DNA from: Pseudomonas brenneri
Lineage (GTDB): Bacteria > Pseudomonadota > Gammaproteobacteria > Pseudomonadales > Pseudomonadaceae
Reading direction: 5' to 3'
NCBI RefSeq assembly: GCF_007858285.1
Contig: NZ_VFIL01000003.1
Span: 549,426-613,425 of the forward strand
DNA: 64,000 nucleotides
The notes beneath the pieces were generated by a model, which worked only from the letters and a program-made list of their open reading frames with translations, ran no database searches and was not told the origin of the DNA. Shown here in pieces: positions 38,497-47,128 of the stretch. Positions within the stretch are counted from its first letter, which is position 1; every line of letters begins with the position of its first letter. A program made the translations under genes and the position numbers.

Positions 38497-40226
38497 CAGA
38501 GTGCATCCCGGGTCTGGGTCCAGCGTTGCAGGAAGGCTTGCGCATTCACTTCGCCGGTGATGCGTTGGGCGCGGCGCTCTTCACCGTCGGGGCCAATCCA
38601 TACGAAGCTCGGTGGGCCGGGGACTTTGTAGCGGCCCAGCAGTTCACGGCTGGCGGCGTTGTCGGCAGTGACGTCCAGGCGCAACAGGCGCACGTTCTTC
38701 AGTGCATCCATCACTTCGGGTTTGCCGAATACCTGTTTTTCCATGATCTTGCACGACACACACCAGTCGGCGTAGTAGTCCAGCAGCACCCATTGGCCCT
38801 GGGCCTTGGCGCTGTCGAGCTGGGCTTGCAGGGCCAACGGGTCGTTGATCGTGGTGAAGGCATCATGGGCCGTCGGTGCGTTGGCGACTTGCGAGCCGCC
38901 GAAGACCTTGAGCGGCTGCCACAGATCATCGCTGCCACCGGCGGCACCGATGACCAGAATGGCACCCCACAGCCCCAGGACCAGGGAACCTGCGCCCAGT
39001 ACCTTGGCGACCAGCCCGTATTCGCGGGCCAGGCTCCAGCCGCAGTAAGCCATGACCAGGGCCAGCACGCCCCACAGGCCAAGCCACAGGCTTTCGTCGA
39101 CCACCGGGCGAATCATCAACACGGCGGTCGCAAGGAACAGGAAGCCGAAGACGCCCTTGAGCACATTCATCCAGTTGCCAGGCTTGGGCAGGAAGCGATT
39201 GCCCACGGTCACCAACAGCAGCAATGGCACACCGATACCGATGCCCATGGCAAACAGGATCAGGCCGCCGTGCAGGGCATTACCGCTTTGCGCGATGTAC
39301 AGCAGGGCGCCGGCCAGGGGCGCGGTCATGCACGGGCCCACCAACAGGCCGGACAAGGCCCCGAGCACACCGGCGCCGAGCAGGCTGCCACCGCTTTGCT
39401 GGCGAGTGGCGTTGTCTAGGCGGTCGCGCAGGAAGGCCGGCAATTGCAGCTCGAAGAAACCGAACATCGGCAGGGCCAGGATCACAAACAGCGCGGCGAA
39501 GCTGCCGAGGATCCACGGCGTTTGCAGCAGTGCAGCCAGGTTGCTGCCCGCCAGCGCGGCCAGCACGCCGAGCGCGGCATACACCAGCGCCATGCACACC
39601 ACATAGCTGGTGGCCATGGCAAAACCACGGCGTGGGCTGGCACCGCTGCCTACCACCAGGCCGGCGAGGATCGGCAGCATCGGCAGCGAACAAGGGGCAA
39701 ATGCCAGCAACAGGCCGAGGCCGAAAAACACCAGCAGGCTCCAGCCCAGGCTGCGTTGTTGCAGGCCGCTGGCCAGGCTCTCATCCTGGGCCTCGGCGGT
39801 GGCGGCAACCGCCGGGTTGCCGCCCAGGTCAACGGTGAGCGATTGCGGTGGGTAGCACAGGCCGGCATCGGCGCAGCCCTGCCAGCCCAGCTTGACCTGG
39901 CCGGTGGCGCCGGCTGGCAGCTTCACTTCCAGGCCCTGGCGGTACACTTGTTGCTCGCCAAAGAACTCGTCGCTATGGGCTTCGCCCTGCGGCAGCACCG
40001 GCTGCTGGGCCAGGCCGTCGAACTTCATGCGTTGCTGGTACAGGTAATAACCATCGGCAATCTGCCAATACAGTTGGGTTTCACCCGAAGCCAGGCGCTC
40101 AGAGGTAAAGGTGAAGGCTTTGCCCACCGGAAGGAATTGGGCTTTGGTCTCGAAAGGATTGCTGCCAGGCGTGGCCTGGGCCAATCCGGTGAACACTATC
40201 AGCAGGAAGATAAACAGATGCCGCAT
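38496..40226 (-). CDS. dsbD: Thiol:disulfide interchange protein DsbD
   Basis: This 576-residue inner-membrane protein carries electrons from cytoplasmic thioredoxin to periplasmic isomerases. It has a signal peptide, an N-terminal DsbD-alpha domain with a Cys pair (CADAGLCYPP), eight membrane helices (including APCSLPMLPILAG and GPCMTAPLAGALL with conserved Cys) and a C-terminal thioredoxin-like domain with YADWCVSCK. The ATG at 40226 has AAGG upstream; a TTG at 40232 is less likely. It is divergent from the dsbR gene. P. fluorescens-type genomes have a second dsbD elsewhere. Confidence 0.92.
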   Translation of the reverse strand: MRHLFIFLLIVFTGLAQATPGSNPFETKAQFLPVGKAFTFTSERLASGETQLYWQIADGYYLYQQRMKFDGLAQQPVLPQGEAHSDEFFGEQQVYRQGLEVKLPAGATGQVKLGWQGCADAGLCYPPQSLTVDLGGNPAVAATAEAQDESLASGLQQRSLGWSLLVFFGLGLLLAFAPCSLPMLPILAGLVVGSGASPRRGFAMATSYVVCMALVYAALGVLAALAGSNLAALLQTPWILGSFAALFVILALPMFGFFELQLPAFLRDRLDNATRQQSGGSLLGAGVLGALSGLLVGPCMTAPLAGALLYIAQSGNALHGGLILFAMGIGIGVPLLLLVTVGNRFLPKPGNWMNVLKGVFGFLFLATAVLMIRPVVDESLWLGLWGVLALVMAYCGWSLAREYGLVAKVLGAGSLVLGLWGAILVIGAAGGSDDLWQPLKVFGGSQVANAPTAHDAFTTINDPLALQAQLDSAKAQGQWVLLDYYADWCVSCKIMEKQVFGKPEVMDALKNVRLLRLDVTADNAASRELLGRYKVPGPPSFVWIGPDGEERRAQRITGEVNAQAFLQRWTQTRDAL

Positions 40227-40273
40227 GGTCAAGCCTTAGTTCGATGCAAGTGGGGCACACAATGTGTGGTGCT

Positions 40274-40292
40274 GATTAACCGATGATTAACC
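40274..40292. promoter_or_regulatory. Tandem GATTAACC direct repeat, candidate DsbR box
   Basis: Two exact copies of GATTAACC start at 40274 and 40285, an 11-base period typical of tandem binding by OmpR/QseB-type regulators. They lie between divergent dsbD and dsbR, 48 bases upstream of dsbD. Confidence 0.6.
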
Positions 40293-40397
40293 GGGCTATT
40301 CTAGAGTGTAGGGATTATCGGGGCGCGCATCTTTTCACGGCATAATGCGTACTTAATCCGTCCTCCTTTAAATCAACCTTTTTGCACAGGGTTCACC

Positions 40398-41078
40398 ATG
40401 CACGTACTGGTCTGTGAAGACGATGACCTGATTGCCAGTGGCATTGTTGCCGGCCTCGGCGCCCAGGGCTTTACGGTCGAGCGCGTGGGCACGGCCGCAG
40501 CCGCCCGGGCGATGCTCAAGGCGGCGCAGTTCGACATCATGGTGCTGGACCTCGGCCTGCCGGATGAAGACGGCCTCAAACTGCTGCAGCAGCAGCGCAG
40601 TGCGGGCCTGGAAATCCCGGTGTTGATCCTCACTGCCCGGGATTCGGTGACCAACCGGGTCGACGGCCTGCAAGCCGGCGCCGACGATTACTTGCTCAAG
40701 CCCTTTGACCTGCGCGAGTTGGCCGCCCGCCTGCAAACCCTGTTGCGCCGGGTGGCCGGACGCAGCGTCGACCTGATCGAGCATGGCCGCTTGACCTACA
40801 GCCCCAGCAGCCGCGAAACCTTGTTGGGCGGCAAACCGGTAGACCTGTCCCGTCGCGAGCAAGCCCTGTTGCAGGCACTGCTGCACAACCGTGGCCGGGT
40901 GCTGTCCAGTGAGCAACTCAAGGACAGCGTCTATGGTTTCAACGATGAGCTGGAAAGCAATGCCCTGAACGTGCACATCCACCACCTGCGTCGCAAGTTG
41001 GGCAATGGCATCGTCGAAACGGTGCGCGGCCTGGGTTACCGCCTGGGCCCGGCGGACGCCGGAGAGGACGCCTCGTGA
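40398..41078 (+). CDS. dsbR: OmpR-family response regulator DsbR
   Basis: This 226-residue protein has a receiver domain (acidic CEDDD, phosphoacceptor Asp in VLDLGLPDED near residue 51, Lys in LLKPFD) and a C-terminal winged helix (SRREQALLQALLHNRGRV, ending NALNVHIHHLRRKLG). In P. aeruginosa the matching gene beside dsbD2-dsbG was reported as part of the copper-responsive DsbRS system that controls the dsb genes. Same position and orientation here support the name. The stop overlaps dsbS as GTGA. Confidence 0.82.
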   Translation: MHVLVCEDDDLIASGIVAGLGAQGFTVERVGTAAAARAMLKAAQFDIMVLDLGLPDEDGLKLLQQQRSAGLEIPVLILTARDSVTNRVDGLQAGADDYLLKPFDLRELAARLQTLLRRVAGRSVDLIEHGRLTYSPSSRETLLGGKPVDLSRREQALLQALLHNRGRVLSSEQLKDSVYGFNDELESNALNVHIHHLRRKLGNGIVETVRGLGYRLGPADAGEDAS

Positions 41079-42397
41079 CGAGCCTGCGCCTGCGCCTGAC
41101 CTTCAAGCTGGGCGCCGCTTTTGTGCTGATCTGGGTGCTGGCGGCGGCCTGGATGCTCAACGACCTGCGTAACCAGATGATGTTTTCCCTGGACCAGCGG
41201 CTGGTGGCGTCGGCGCGCATGGTGGCCGGGCTGATGGAACAGATGCCGGGCCTGGCGAGCGTGGGCGAGGGCAAGCGCTTTGGCGCCGAACAACTGAATG
41301 TACCGGGCGGCATGGCGTGCCAGGTCAGTTCGTTGCGCGGTGAAATCCTCGCCCGCAGTCACACCACCCCGGACCAGGGGCTGGAGTCCCGGCAAAGCGG
41401 CTTTCGCGACCAGATCATTGACGGTGCTGCCTGGCGCAGTTTTACCCTGGCGCGGGGCGATTTGTTCATCACCACGGCAGACCGCCAGGTGGAGCGCGAG
41501 GCGCTGAACATGTCGATCCTGCTGGCGGCTTCGGTGCCGGTGGGCGTGGCCCTGCTGGGCTGCCTGTGCCTGTTGTGGCTGGGGATCGGCCAGAGCCTGG
41601 TGCCGCTCAATCGCATGCGCGATGCCTTGATGCGCCGCAGTGCTGATTCCCTTGAACCGTTGCAGATTCATCCGTTGCCCAGCGAACTCAAACCGCTGCT
41701 CGACACCCAGAACCAGCTGCTGCAACGCATCGCCAAGACCATCGAGCGTGAGCGTCGCCTGACCGGTGATGCGGCCCACGAATTGCGTAGCCCGCTCACG
41801 GCGATCAAGACCCATCTGCAAGTGGCGCGCATGACCGACGGTGCTGCCCGCGATCAATCCCTGGCCCATGCCGAGGAGGGCGCCGACCGCCTGCATCGCA
41901 CCCTTGAGCAACTGCTGCTGCTGGCGCGGGTCGAAGGTAGCCTGTCGTTTGATGACGGCTTGCAGTCCAGTGCCGAACAAGTGGCACGCCTGGCGATCCA
42001 GGACGCCAACGCTGGGGATAATCGGCGGATCGACCTGATCCTGCCGGACAACCTGCCCCAGGACCCGGTGGAAATGCCCGTGGGCCTGGCGGTTGCCGCC
42101 TTGCGCAATCTGCTGGATAACGCCCTGCGCCACACCCCGCACGATACGCGGGTGGAATTGAGCGTGTTCACCCTGGGCAATCAAGTGGTGTTCCGCGTGC
42201 GTGACCACGGTGCGCCGATCTCCAGTGAAGACCTGCAACACCTGACCCAGCGTTTCTGGCGCAATGGCAACAGCGGCGGGTGTGGCCTGGGCCTGGCCAT
42301 CGTGCAGGCGATTGTCCAGCGTTGTTCCTGTTCTTTGACTTTCGACAGCCAGGCTGATGGCCTGCGGGTCGACCTGGGCATGCCGTTACGGCGTTGA
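41075..42397 (+). CDS. dsbS: Copper-responsive sensor histidine kinase DsbS
   Basis: This 440-residue kinase has membrane helices at about 11-28 and 146-168 flanking a periplasmic domain, a HAMP-like linker, the HisKA box DAAHELRSPLTAIK (His near 231) and HATPase (NLLDNALRHTP, GCGLGLAIV). I recall Cys82 being proposed as the copper ligand in P. aeruginosa DsbS; counting from the GTG start, this protein also has Cys at residue 82 (GMACQV). It is translationally coupled to dsbR and followed by a terminator. Confidence 0.82.
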   Translation: MTSLRLRLTFKLGAAFVLIWVLAAAWMLNDLRNQMMFSLDQRLVASARMVAGLMEQMPGLASVGEGKRFGAEQLNVPGGMACQVSSLRGEILARSHTTPDQGLESRQSGFRDQIIDGAAWRSFTLARGDLFITTADRQVEREALNMSILLAASVPVGVALLGCLCLLWLGIGQSLVPLNRMRDALMRRSADSLEPLQIHPLPSELKPLLDTQNQLLQRIAKTIERERRLTGDAAHELRSPLTAIKTHLQVARMTDGAARDQSLAHAEEGADRLHRTLEQLLLLARVEGSLSFDDGLQSSAEQVARLAIQDANAGDNRRIDLILPDNLPQDPVEMPVGLAVAALRNLLDNALRHTPHDTRVELSVFTLGNQVVFRVRDHGAPISSEDLQHLTQRFWRNGNSGGCGLGLAIVQAIVQRCSCSLTFDSQADGLRVDLGMPLRR

Positions 42398-42421
42398 TCC
42401 TTCCTGCATACACATAACTAC

Positions 42422-42463
42422 CGCCATCCTCAGGCCCGACGCTTCAGGATGGCGTTAATTTTT
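42422..42463 (+). terminator. Rho-independent terminator after dsbS
   Basis: CGCCATCCT (42422-42430) pairs with AGGATGGCG (42446-42454) and is followed by TTAATTTTT. Confidence 0.85.
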
Positions 42464-42519
42464 GTGTTTGCAGGTTTGCCGGCTGAATGACTCAGCCTGT
42501 ATTGAAAAGGACAGCACCT

Positions 42520-43293
42520 ATGTTGGTCATCGACTCCACTTACCCCGCCAAAGACTTTAATCAGCGCAATGGCGAAGCCGTGCGCCAGTTGGTGGTGCAT
42601 TACACCGCCGCGCCCTTTGCCTCCTCCCTGCGCACCCTGACCCAGCAGGGTGTCAGTGCCCATTACCTGTTGCCCGACCCCCGTGAGGCGGGTTATCGGG
42701 ACGCCGGCTACGACGAGTTGAGGGTGTTCCAGTTGGTGGATGAACGCCAGCGTGCCTGGCATGCGGGAGCCAGTCATTGGGCGGGGCGCGATAACGTCAA
42801 CAGCCATTCCATCGGCATCGAGATCGTCAACCTGGCCCGTGAGGATGCTGGTGTCTTTACCTTCCCGCCCTATGATCCGGAGCAAGTCGAGGTGTTGATC
42901 GCGCTGCTTCACGACATTTGCACCCGTCATCCGCAGATAGGCGCTACTGATATCGTCGGCCATTCGGATGTTGCGTTCTGGCGCAAAAGTGACCCTGGGC
43001 CACAGTTGCCCTGGCCCGCCTTGTTCGCGGCGGGTCTCGGCGCCTGGTTCGATGAGGCCGCCAAGAATGCCTTTGTGCGGCGTTTTCGCATGGGCTTGCC
43101 GCAGGAGGTGGAGGTCGAGCGGGCCTTCCAGCGCTACGGTTATGCTCCGGCGAAAAACCGCCAGGCGTTCCAGCAGCGGGTGCGTGCCTTCCAGATGCAC
43201 TTTCGGCCCACCGATTATCGTGGGCAACTGGATATCGAGACCTGCGCGATTCTTTATGCGCTGAATGAAAAGTACACCAGTGCCGGCGAGTGA
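42520..43293 (+). CDS. ampDh3: N-acetylmuramoyl-L-alanine amidase AmpDh3-like
   Basis: This 257-residue zinc amidase starts at the ATG at 42520, which has AAAAGGAC upstream; an in-frame ATG at 42487 lacks this. Zinc ligands and catalytic residues are visible in VVHYTA, IGIEIVN and GHSDVAFWRKSDPGP, followed by a C-terminal helical peptidoglycan-binding-like domain (FQRYGYAP, RAFQMHFRP). No signal peptide is seen. Its closest remembered relative is AmpDh3 of P. aeruginosa, which cleaves peptidoglycan and was also reported as a type VI secretion effector. No T6SS gene adjoins it here. Confidence 0.85.
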   Translation: MLVIDSTYPAKDFNQRNGEAVRQLVVHYTAAPFASSLRTLTQQGVSAHYLLPDPREAGYRDAGYDELRVFQLVDERQRAWHAGASHWAGRDNVNSHSIGIEIVNLAREDAGVFTFPPYDPEQVEVLIALLHDICTRHPQIGATDIVGHSDVAFWRKSDPGPQLPWPALFAAGLGAWFDEAAKNAFVRRFRMGLPQEVEVERAFQRYGYAPAKNRQAFQQRVRAFQMHFRPTDYRGQLDIETCAILYALNEKYTSAGE

Positions 43294-43312
43294 CCGGTCA
43301 TTTGCCGGTTTT
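43293..43312 (+). terminator. Weak hairpin terminator after ampDh3
   Basis: ACCGG-N7-CCGGT followed by TTTTC overlaps the ampDh3 stop codon. The stem is only five base pairs. Confidence 0.4.
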
Positions 43313-43327
43313 TCATCGAGCCGGGTG

Positions 43328-43351
43328 TAAATCCTCGCGCCGCTGAAGCGT
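43328..43351 (+). promoter_or_regulatory. PvdS iron-starvation box of pvdH (exact TAAAT-N16-CGT)
   Basis: TAAAT at 43328-43332 and CGT at 43349-43351 have exactly 16 bases between, 98 bases before the pvdH start. Confidence 0.88.
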
Positions 43352-43448
43352 TTCCAGAACAGGAAATCCGTGCGCACGCCCTTTGGGGGCCAGACGTCAA
43401 CGGGTTGGCAGTTTGGTCACCATCATCAGCGTATTGAGGGATCTTGAG

Positions 43449-44861
43449 ATGTCAGTCGCTACCAGTCGCATTGAGGATTCGCTGGCGTCGGCCAGCCCGA
43501 CTCCAGCAGAAATGCTTTACCAGTTCGATGAATCACCGCTGCTGGCCCGCCAGCGCCAGCAGGAATCTAATGCGCGCAGCTACCCCCGGCGCATCCCCCT
43601 GGCGCTCAAGCGGGCCAAGGGTATTTATGTCGAGGACGTTGAAGGCCGCAGCTTTATCGACTGTCTGGCCGGGGCCGGTACATTGGCGCTGGGGCATAAC
43701 CACCCGGTGGTGATCGAGGCGATCCAGCAGGTGCTGCTGGACGAGTTGCCCCTGCATACCCTGGACTTGACCACGCCGGTCAAGGATCAGTTTGTGCAAG
43801 ACCTGTTCGGCCTGTTGCCGACGGAGCTGGCCCGGGAAGCGAAGATCCAGTTTTGCGGCCCCACCGGCACCGATGCGGTGGAAGCCGCGCTGAAACTGGT
43901 GCGTACCGCTACAGGGCGTAGCACGGTGTTATCGTTCCAGGGCGGCTATCACGGCATGAGCCAGGGCGCGTTGAGCCTGATGGGCAGCCTGGGGCCGAAA
44001 AAGCCGTTGGGCGCCTTGCTGGCCAATGGCGTGCAATTTTTGCCATTCCCCTATGACTACCGCTGCCCGTTCGGCCTGGGGGGGGCAGAAGGGGTCAAGG
44101 TCAACCTGCATTACCTGGAAAACCTGCTCAATGACCCGGAGGCGGGCGTGTTGCTGCCGGCGGCGGTGATCGTCGAAGTGGTGCAGGGCGAGGGCGGCGT
44201 GATTCCGGCCGACCTCGACTGGCTGCGCGGCCTGCGGCGGATTACCGAGCAGGCGGGCGTGGCGCTGATTGTCGATGAGATCCAGAGCGGTTTCGGTCGC
44301 ACCGGCAAGATGTTTGCCTTTGAACATGCCGGCATTGTTCCGGATGTGGTGGTGTTGTCCAAAGCCATTGGCGGCAGTTTACCGCTGGCAGTAGTGGTGT
44401 ACCGCGAGTGGCTCGACACCTGGTTGCCGGGCGCCCATGCCGGCACCTTCCGTGGCAATCAGATGGCCATGGCGGCGGGTTCGGCAGTGATGCGCTATCT
44501 CAAGGAACACAAGGTTGCCGATCACGCGGCGGCCATGGGGGAGCGCCTGGCCGAACACCTGCGCATTCTGCAACGGGACTTCCCGCACCTGGGGGATATT
44601 CGCGGACGCGGTCTGATGCTCGGGGTGGAGTTGGTCAACCCGAGCGGCACGCCCGACGTCCAGGGCCACCCGCCGGTCCATCGGCAATTGGCGCCGCTGG
44701 TACAGCGCGAATGCCTCAAGCGCGGGTTGATCCTGGAATTGGGCGGGCGTCATGGCAGTGTGGTGCGTTTCCTGCCCCCTTTGGTCATCACCGCCGCAGA
44801 AATCGACCGGGTAGCAGAGATCTTCGGGCGGGCGTTGGCGGCGGCAGTGGCCAGCCTCTAA
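43449..44861 (+). CDS. pvdH: L-2,4-diaminobutyrate:2-oxoglutarate aminotransferase PvdH
   Basis: This 470-residue class III aminotransferase makes L-2,4-diaminobutyrate from aspartate semialdehyde, the third amino acid used by PvdL. PLP-site motifs are GPTGTDAVEAALKL, SFQGGYHGM, the Asp in VDEIQSGFGRTG and the Lys in VVLSKAIGGS. The ATG at 43449 (MSVATSRIED) gives the usual PvdH length. It has an exact PvdS box and is followed by the MbtH-like gene, the same order as in P. aeruginosa. Confidence 0.94.
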   Translation: MSVATSRIEDSLASASPTPAEMLYQFDESPLLARQRQQESNARSYPRRIPLALKRAKGIYVEDVEGRSFIDCLAGAGTLALGHNHPVVIEAIQQVLLDELPLHTLDLTTPVKDQFVQDLFGLLPTELAREAKIQFCGPTGTDAVEAALKLVRTATGRSTVLSFQGGYHGMSQGALSLMGSLGPKKPLGALLANGVQFLPFPYDYRCPFGLGGAEGVKVNLHYLENLLNDPEAGVLLPAAVIVEVVQGEGGVIPADLDWLRGLRRITEQAGVALIVDEIQSGFGRTGKMFAFEHAGIVPDVVVLSKAIGGSLPLAVVVYREWLDTWLPGAHAGTFRGNQMAMAAGSAVMRYLKEHKVADHAAAMGERLAEHLRILQRDFPHLGDIRGRGLMLGVELVNPSGTPDVQGHPPVHRQLAPLVQRECLKRGLILELGGRHGSVVRFLPPLVITAAEIDRVAEIFGRALAAAVASL

Positions 44862-44882
44862 TTTTCCTGCACCGCTATACGT
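44859..44882 (+). promoter_or_regulatory. PvdS box variant overlapping the pvdH stop (TAATT-N16-CGT)
   Basis: TAATT begins at the pvdH TAA stop (44859) and CGT is at 44880-44882, exactly 16 bases apart. It would give the MbtH-like gene its own promoter. Confidence 0.6.
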
Positions 44883-44940
44883 TCCTACATACATCAGCCA
44901 CGCGCAGTGCGTGGCAGCCTCTAAGTGACGGAGAACCGCA

Positions 44941-45165
44941 ATGACCTCAGTATTTGACCGCGAAGACATCCTGTTCCAGGTAGTGGTCAACCATGAAGAA
45001 CAGTATTCCATCTGGCCCGACTACAAGGCTGTACCAGAAGGCTGGCGCACCGTGGGTAAAAGCGGGATGAAGAAAGAGTGCCTGGCCTACATCGAAGAAG
45101 TGTGGACTGATATGCGCCCGCTGAGTCTGCGCCAGAAGATGGATGCGCAGGTAGTTGCTGGCTGA
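44941..45165 (+). CDS. MbtH-like NRPS accessory protein
   Basis: This 74-residue protein is a full MbtH domain with [10 protein letters not shown] and VPEGWRTVG as diagnostic motifs and WTDMRP near the end. MbtH proteins bind adenylation domains and are needed for their activity; the P. aeruginosa homologue next to pvdH is needed for pyoverdine. TGACGGAGAACCGCA precedes the ATG. Confidence 0.95.
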   Translation: MTSVFDREDILFQVVVNHEEQYSIWPDYKAVPEGWRTVGKSGMKKECLAYIEEVWTDMRPLSLRQKMDAQVVAG

Positions 45166-45176
45166 ACGCAAACAAA

Positions 45177-45266
45177 TGTGGGAGCGGGCTTGCCCGCGAT
45201 GGCTGAGTGTCAGTCGATACATTAATTGACTGATACACCGTCATCGCGGGCAAGCCCGCTCCCACA
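45177..45266. repeat. REPIN between the MbtH-like gene and fpvF
   Basis: TGTGGGAGCGGGCTTGCCCG at 45177 pairs with the inverse ending CCCGCTCCCACA at 45266. It lies between convergent genes. Confidence 0.88.
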
Positions 45267-45274
45267 TAAGCTCG

Positions 45275-45288
45275 CACACACACACACA
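45275..45288. repeat. (CA)7 microsatellite
   Basis: Seven CA dinucleotides follow the REPIN, 18 bases from the fpvF stop. It is outside coding sequence. Confidence 0.85.
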
Positions 45289-45305
45289 TAGGTATTGCGT
45301 TGCTT

Positions 45306-46229
45306 TCAGGGCGCCAATGCCTTGATCACCTGATCCACATTCCCTTCCAACTCCGCCACCGGGTCTGCGCCGTCGGTGCTCAGCACCAGCAGCGTCGATC
45401 CCCCCGCGCTGATGGCGGCTTTCACCGCCTCAGCCGGTTGACGATGGTGCAGCACTAGTGCCACGTCGTTGTCCTTCAGGCTGGCCGTCAGTGTTTGCAA
45501 CGCCTCGGCGGACCATTCGGTATCCGGCCGTGGGTCGGTGCTGAGCAACTCCAGGTTCAAGCCACTCACCAGATAAGCAAAATGATCGCTCAGGCTGACC
45601 ACGCTCAGGTTATCGGCCTGGGCCAGGCGTGCCTCGCTGTCGGCAGTGAGCTTGAGCAGGCGTTGCTTGAGGCTGGCCAGGTTGCTGTCGATTTGTGCCT
45701 TGGCGCTAGGCGCCAGGCGGCTCAGGTCGGCAGCCATCACATCGGCCATGCGCCCCAGGTTGTTGCTCGATTGCCACGGCTGGCTGTTGAGACCATCGAC
45801 GGTGCCCGGTTGCAGGGCCACGCCCGGCAAACCGCCGTCTACCGGGCGCGCGGCGTCCACTTCGACAATACGGATATTGCTGCGTCGGGCTACCGGGTAC
45901 AGCGGGTCATCCGGCCACAGCGAGCGCAGGCCGATCGCGGCATCGGCGTCCAGCGCCAGGGTGTGCAAGGCCGGTGCGCCACGCCCAGTAAAGTACGAAG
46001 TCTGGCGCGAGCCCGGCAGGTTGGCCGGTGCCGCGCGTTCAAGCGTGACCTGGGTACCTTTGAGCAGGGTTTCGGCCAGGCCGTAGGTGACGGGCAAGGC
46101 CGCCAGGACCTTGACCGGTTTGGCCGATTGGGCGGCGGCCGGCAGTGGTTTGGCAGGGGCGGCTGTCAGCAGCGCAGGGCTGATCAGGCAAGCGATGGCC
46201 AGGGCCAGGGGGCGTAGAACAGGGCGCAT
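45306..46229 (-). CDS. fpvF: Periplasmic binding protein FpvF of the pyoverdine-iron ABC system
   Basis: This 307-residue protein has a signal peptide (cleavage near LTAA/PAKP) and a cluster-A-I metal-binding-protein fold like ZnuA/MntA. The His ligands normally in that family are missing: where FpvC has LHPYYSYV and NPHAYEP this protein has LPVTYGLAE and NLPGSRQT, so direct metal binding is doubtful. In P. aeruginosa FpvC and FpvF are the two binding proteins of FpvCDEF. The ATG at 46229 shares one base with the fpvE stop. Confidence 0.85.
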   Translation of the reverse strand: MRPVLRPLALAIACLISPALLTAAPAKPLPAAAQSAKPVKVLAALPVTYGLAETLLKGTQVTLERAAPANLPGSRQTSYFTGRGAPALHTLALDADAAIGLRSLWPDDPLYPVARRSNIRIVEVDAARPVDGGLPGVALQPGTVDGLNSQPWQSSNNLGRMADVMAADLSRLAPSAKAQIDSNLASLKQRLLKLTADSEARLAQADNLSVVSLSDHFAYLVSGLNLELLSTDPRPDTEWSAEALQTLTASLKDNDVALVLHHRQPAEAVKAAISAGGSTLLVLSTDGADPVAELEGNVDQVIKALAP

Positions 46230-47128
46230 TATCCGAGATTCCCTTTCAGGCTGGGGACCGTGCCGCGCGCAATGGCGGCCAGGGCGAAGGCGATGCCGGC
46301 GACCAGGATGATCGCGGCACCGGACGGGATGGGCAGGTCGAAGATGATCGGCAGCAGAATCCCGCACAGGGTGCTGACCGTGGCAATCACCACCGAGATC
46401 CAGAAGAAACCTTTGAGCGACTGGCTCAACAGGCGCGCCGCAGCGGCGGGAATCACCAGCAGGGCACCCACCAGGATCGCCCCGATGACCTTGACTGCCG
46501 CCACGGTGATCAGGGTCACGAGGATCACGAACAGGTAGTCCAGGGTCTTCACGGCCACACCACGCACGGCGGCCAGTTGTGGGTTGAAGCTGGCGAGCAT
46601 GATGCGGTTGTACAGCGGCAGCGCCAGGGCCATCACCAGTGAGCCGACAATCGCCAGCACCAGCAGGTCATTGCCGTTGACGGTCAGCACCGAACCAAAC
46701 AGCACGTTTTCCAGAATGTGCACGTTGATCTTGCCCGCGAGGATCAGCAGCAGGCTCGCGCCCAGCGCCAGGGACACCGAGAGGAACACGCCGATCAGCG
46801 TATCGGGGGCCAGGCCGGTGCGGTTGCGCAGGTAGTTGAGCAGGATGCCGAACAACAGGCAGTAACCGAACAGGCTGCCATAAGGCCCGGTGTAGGGTTC
46901 CCCCAGCAGAATGCCCACGGCCACGCCGGTGAGTGCGGCGTGGCCGACGGCTTCGGAGAAGAACGCAAAGCGCTTGACCACCACCAGCGTGCCCAGGCCA
47001 CCCAGCACCGGGCCGATCAGCAGGCCGGCGAGCAGGGCGTTGACCACAAACCCATAGGCCAGGGCTTCCGGCAGATAGCCGGATGAAGCCCAGCCCTGGA
47101 CCATCAAGCGAAAGGCTTCGTAGCTCAT
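46229..47128 (-). CDS. fpvE: ABC transporter permease FpvE
   Basis: This 299-residue protein has about eight to nine membrane helices of the ABC-3 (ZnuB/MntB) family, with SEAVGHAALTGVAVG as the family signature near the cytoplasmic coupling loop. It forms the inner-membrane channel for iron released from pyoverdine. The ATG at 47128 overlaps the fpvD stop by four bases. Confidence 0.88.
   Translation of the reverse strand: MSYEAFRLMVQGWASSGYLPEALAYGFVVNALLAGLLIGPVLGGLGTLVVVKRFAFFSEAVGHAALTGVAVGILLGEPYTGPYGSLFGYCLLFGILLNYLRNRTGLAPDTLIGVFLSVSLALGASLLLILAGKINVHILENVLFGSVLTVNGNDLLVLAIVGSLVMALALPLYNRIMLASFNPQLAAVRGVAVKTLDYLFVILVTLITVAAVKVIGAILVGALLVIPAAAARLLSQSLKGFFWISVVIATVSTLCGILLPIIFDLPIPSGAAIILVAGIAFALAAIARGTVPSLKGNLG

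Noticed and set aside
40369..40392. TAAAT before dsbR as a PvdS box
   Set aside because: The base triplet at the required distance is GGT, not CGT.
45275..45288. (CA)7 as a phase-variable tract
   Set aside because: It lies outside any reading frame and 18 bases past a stop codon, so slippage would not alter a protein.
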